Source of the DNA: CAYVTV01 sp964526475
GTDB lineage: Bacteria > Bacteroidota > Bacteroidia > Bacteroidales > GCA-2748055
Length of the DNA stretch: 64,000 nucleotides
Direction of reading: 5' to 3'
NCBI GenBank assembly: GCA_964526475.1
Contig: CAZGKF010000009.1
Coordinates: 15,875-79,874 of the forward strand
Positions within the stretch are counted from its first letter, which is position 1, and the number at the start of each line of letters is the position of its first letter. The translations under genes were made by a program, and so were the position numbers. Below are positions 61,556 through 64,000 of this stretch, piece by piece. Under the pieces are notes generated by a model, which did not search any database, was not told where the DNA came from, and saw only the letters and a program-made list of their open reading frames with translations.

Positions 61556-62680
61556 TTAATATTCTCCAAAATCGCCAAAACCTCCAGCTGCATCGACAAT
61601 AAAATAAGTTGCACTTATACCAAAACCTATCGGGCCAAGAAAACCAACTCCAGTCATTATTACGTCAAGGGTAGCTTTTGCACCAACTTGCCAATCAGTC
61701 CCCCCATTATAATAATAAGAACCTGCATTGATAGCTGAATATGTTGTTGTTAATCCTGCACCAACATATCCTAATCCCTTCGCATATTTAAGATATTGCG
61801 CTCATGTTTTACCAAGAGTGTTTGTTGTTCTCCAAGCTTGTTGTGTAGGTCTTAATTTATTAAACTGACTGGCTGTTCGTGCAGATTTATAATTAGTTCT
61901 AACTGCGTAATTGAGCAATCCTGTCTTAGCTCCATTTCCAACCATAAAAGCATTTACTCCGGTATTCGCATCAGATGCCCAGTCAGGCATACCCCCTCCG
62001 TTTGCGGCTCTTATTATCGTCATCAAAGCTTTCACCCCGTCTTCCGTGTACCATGAGCCGCCACCAATAATATGAAACCCCCTGAAAAAAGCTACACCGT
62101 CACTACTACTAGTAATTACATTTTTTACTGGAACTACTCTGTAACCTCTCGTAGTTCGATAAGTCCCCGAGACCCAATCGTAGTATACCCCCTTATATCC
62201 TATTCCGTTTGTCTCTCCCTGATAATACTGACCAGGACGACCATAACTTCCACTACCTCCACCTCCAATTCCACCTCCACCACTACTAAATGCCGAAAAA
62301 TCCTCCCACCAGAATCCAGGCCCATCTGAATGCCTGTGTTGTGCAAGTAGTCGCTTCATCCACCTGGGTGGACCATCTCCATCCCATACGCCATTTTCAC
62401 TATACCCACCCGGATCAACAAACTTCAACGGATTATTCACACAGTAACTATACCTGTTAAAACTCTGCGTAAAAGACGGATCCTGCACAAACAGATCAGG
62501 ACTTAAGAATCTTGCTGTGTGCGGGTCATACATGCGGCCGTTCCCACCTTCGCTTACGCTTCGGCGGGCAGGCATATTAATAAGTCCAAATTGACCCAGG
62601 TGCTCATGCCCCGTAAATCCCCGGTCAAACCGGTAATTTCCGCCTTCTATTATTTCAGCCCAGTCTTCGGGATTTCTCAT
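61556..62680 (-). pseudogene. RHS protein, C-terminal part with toxin-like tail, interrupted by TGA
   Basis: From 62680 the frame has the RHS core end: RFDRGFTGHEHLGQFGLINM, RMYDPHTARFLSPDLFVQDP, FNRYSYCVNNPLKFVDPGGY, then the variable C-terminal domain. A TGA at 61802-61804 stops it after NTLGKT. The same frame continues AQYLKYAKGLGYVGAGLTTT and ends IGFGISATYFIVDAAGGFGD, to TAA at 61556. The hydrophobic Gly-rich tail is typical for RHS/polymorphic effectors, so the TGA looks like a nonsense mutation (possibly from CGA). A 30-bp repeat (62543-62572) adds PARRSVSEGG between LINM and NGRMYDP. The 5' side overlaps the preceding RHS part by 4 bases in another frame. Confidence 0.8.
62543..62572. 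repeat. 30-bp GC-rich repeat inserted in frame within the RHS gene
   Basis: Encodes PARRSVSEGG on the minus strand, exactly between the codons of the conserved LINM and NGRMYDP. Composed of TGCCCGCCGAAGCG-type sequence and GCGAAGGTGGG, an imperfect hairpin with outer arms GCCCGCC/GGTGGGC. Similar GCGAAG/CTTCGC blocks lie at 11565-11655. Length 30 keeps the frame. Confidence 0.7.
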
Positions 62681-63240
62681 CCTTTATTATTGTAAATATA
62701 TTTTATGGAAAACCCTGATGGATAGATCAACAGGGAGTCTCTGCCATACCTGTCATATAAAAATGACTCTGTTAAATCCAGGCTGTCAATGCTCTCTGTT
62801 TTTGTGGCAAGCCTGCTCAGGGCATCATACGCAAAGTCCACCGTTACGCCTCCCGGGGAGCTTATCCCGGAAAGCCTGCCCAGCCCATTGTCTTTTGTAT
62901 CGTATGTGAAAGTGGTTGTTCCTTCCGGTTCGGCAAGGCTAAGCACCCTGCCCAGTTCATCGTATGTAAGCTCTGTTATGGAATCGTTCGCATTTTGCAA
63001 TACCATTTCACCGAAGGGATTGTATTCAAAAGTATAGATTCCGGCATTTGGTTCGCTTATTTTTGTCCGGTTACCCTGGTTGTCGAACTCCAGGGAGGTA
63101 ACCAGTCCACCGGGTGAAGTCACGGTTTTGGGCAGCCCTGAACTGTAGTAGCTGTAGTTGACAGATCCTCCGGCATCAGTAACAGAAAGCAGCATCCCGG
63201 TCGGATCGATGGTTTTTGTAACCGACTGGTTGGGCGAGAT
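62677..63240 (-). pseudogene. RHS protein, YD-repeat part (truncated at both ends)
   Basis: About 188 codons of YD repeats: SPNQSVTKTIDPTGMLLSVT, SLEFDNQGNRTKISEPNAGI YTFEYNPFGEMV, LTYDELGRVLSLAEPEGTTT, VDFAYDALSRLATKTES, and YDRYGRDSLLIYPSGFSIKY. It ends in a stop right after NNKG, where the next part starts in another frame (ATGA overlap at 62680-62677). The upstream side stops abruptly at about 63240 beside a T-rich tract. An intact gene would be several kilobases long. Confidence 0.8.
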
Positions 63241-63318
63241 TTTTTTTTGTTTTTAACTTTTAAATGAAGTATTTTTGGTCAATAATTGATTTTTATAGCA
63301 TTTAAAGGCTTATAGGTA

Positions 63319-63783
63319 ATGAAAATAGGAGATAAAATAAGTAGCTTGTAAAAGCAAAAGGGATTGAACCGGAACGACCTTGGTAAAATCCTGGGCACTT
63401 CCGGGGCATTAATAGGAAGATATGAAAGGGATGCGCAAATTAGTTACACACAACAAAAACTGGCTTAATTATGAATCTACAATACATATCAGACAACAAA
63501 GGAAAAACAACAGGTGTTTTTATCCCCATACAGAAATGGGAAGGCATGAACGGGATGAGATGCAGCCTAGCATAGAAGTTGTCAAAAAAAATGCAAAACT
63601 AATTGATACAACTGTGGTTACCTTCTTAGTGACACTGACCAGGAAAATATATTAAAAGACCCCGAGATGCTTAAGCGTCTCTCCGAAATTGAAAAAATGG
63701 AAGCTATTGACAAAGGGCATATCCTTTCGGTTATTGATGGGTTTATTAAATCAATAAAGCTTAAAAATATAGCAGCATTTTAA
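63319..63783 (+). pseudogene. XRE-family transcriptional regulator, split by an insertion
   Basis: N-terminal half: MKIGDKISSL, TAA at 63349-63351 (codon 11), KQKGLNRNDLGKILGTSGAL IGRYERD, a classical HTH. A 124-bp segment follows. The continuation then reads ERDEMQPSIEVVKKNAKLID TTV, a one-base deletion near 63620, then SDTDQENILKDPEMLKRLSE IEKMEAIDKGHILSVIDGFI KSIKLKNIAAF to TAA 63783. Together these form one typical Bacteroidota XRE regulator. Three lesions (nonsense, insertion, frameshift) inactivate it. Confidence 0.85.
63471..63545 (+). pseudogene. 5' fragment of an antitoxin gene inserted in the XRE gene
   Basis: 25 codons, MNLQYISDNKGKTTGVFIPI QKWEG, closely matching the start of the antitoxin at 60590 (MNLQYISDSKGQTTGVFIPI NEW). 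It ends at the XRE sequence. The insert is flanked by near-identical ATGAAAGGGATG (63422-63433) and ATGAACGGGATG (63546-63557), suggesting short-homology recombination. Confidence 0.85.
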
Positions 63784-63801
63784 ATTTAAAATGACAGTAT
63801 C

Positions 63802-64000
63802 ATGAAAACACAAGATATTATTGTACATCCATCAAACGCACAGGAAATGAGCGTTATCAAGGCTTTTTTTGAAGCTTTGAAGATTAAGTTCGAGGTTGCC
63901 AAAGATTCGCCTTACGACCCAGAGTTTGTAAACAAAATTGAAAAGAGCCGCAAACAGGCTGCCGAAGGCAAAACCGTTAAAATTGACCTTGACGATATAT
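63802..64000 (+). CDS. DUF2683-like small protein, probable antitoxin (runs off the window)
   Basis: 66 codons to the window edge: MKTQDIIVHPSNAQEMSVIK AFFEALKIKFEVAKDSPYDP EFVNKIEKSRKQAAEGKTVK IDLDDI. This matches the DUF2683 family of short proteins that usually precede a RelE/YoeB-type toxin. The C-terminal end and the expected toxin lie outside. The fit with a third TA locus is inference. Confidence 0.75.
   Translation, partial: MKTQDIIVHPSNAQEMSVIKAFFEALKIKFEVAKDSPYDPEFVNKIEKSRKQAAEGKTVKIDLDDI

Noticed and set aside
61556..61804. TGA recoding (Gly, Trp or selenocysteine) in the RHS gene
   Set aside because: Other genes in the window, such as the TonB receptor and the recA and bcp genes, end in TGA as an ordinary stop; no SECIS-like hairpin was noticed. 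A nonsense mutation is simpler.

Overview
The window is a low-GC chromosomal segment from a member of the Bacteroidota, probably a Bacteroidales/Marinilabiliales-like environmental lineage. The evidence is the gene content: a bcp-recA pair, FloA with NfeD, SPOR/PD40/TPR envelope proteins, a CarboxypepD_reg TonB receptor beside a LytS/LytTR pair, AsmA, DUF2264, SatD-DUF3307, and broken RHS genes with small toxin-antitoxin loci. Two promoters also fit the Bacteroidota pattern (TTTG or ATTG, about 20 bases, then TAnnTTTG). The density of remnants and palindromic repeats suggests a genome with active REP-type elements.

Left part (1-13,000, almost all minus strand): a MaeB-type malic enzyme cut by the window edge, an AbgT transporter, and a NIPSNAP protein. 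Next comes a compact, overlapping five-gene envelope cluster at 4476-7873 (small membrane protein, LolA-like protein, secreted YidD-domain protein, two TPR/membrane proteins). I do not recognise this cluster as a named system, and it is the best candidate here for an undescribed one. An AsmA protein and two lipoproteins follow.

Middle part (13,800-40,400): an AAA_14/DUF4143 ATPase, a Gfo/Idh/MocA oxidoreductase, a LiaF-LytS-LytTR operon, a YyaL/SPATA20 protein, and then a decay zone at 21,900-28,900. That zone holds a GyrI-like gene, an alpha/beta hydrolase remnant, a GNAT gene lacking a normal start, and an rsgA pseudogene recombined into the tail of a LytTR gene, as well as intact AlkD and HEAT-type genes. 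The SatD-DUF3307 operon follows; its promoter carries three evenly spaced palindromes. After it come a DUF898 protein, a three-gene ABC exporter, a hydrogenase/NuoB-type fragment fused to the end of a DUF2264 gene, and a TonB receptor with a truncated LytS kinase and an intact LytTR regulator.

Repeat-rich part (40,500-43,800): a REP-associated tyrosine transposase whose reading frame has absorbed a 12-bp repeat array, a perfect 22-bp palindrome and a 9-bp collagen-like array. It is flanked by two copies of a hairpin element. A class I glutamine amidotransferase is next, then a 241-bp tandem duplication ending inside tRNA-Pro(TGG), with decayed copies of that tRNA on the far side.

Right part (43,850-58,700): core and envelope genes, namely a TIM-barrel lipoprotein, FloA/NfeD, ClpS, a PD40/SPOR protein, Bcp, RecA, an S9 peptidase, MiaA, SmpB, and an outer-membrane/SPOR-like pair. 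The end (58,900-64,000) is an accessory island: a PemK-type TA pair, an IS3 orfA remnant, a ParE-type TA pair, a fragmented RHS gene with a putative immunity gene, an XRE regulator interrupted by a piece of antitoxin gene, and the start of a DUF2683 gene.
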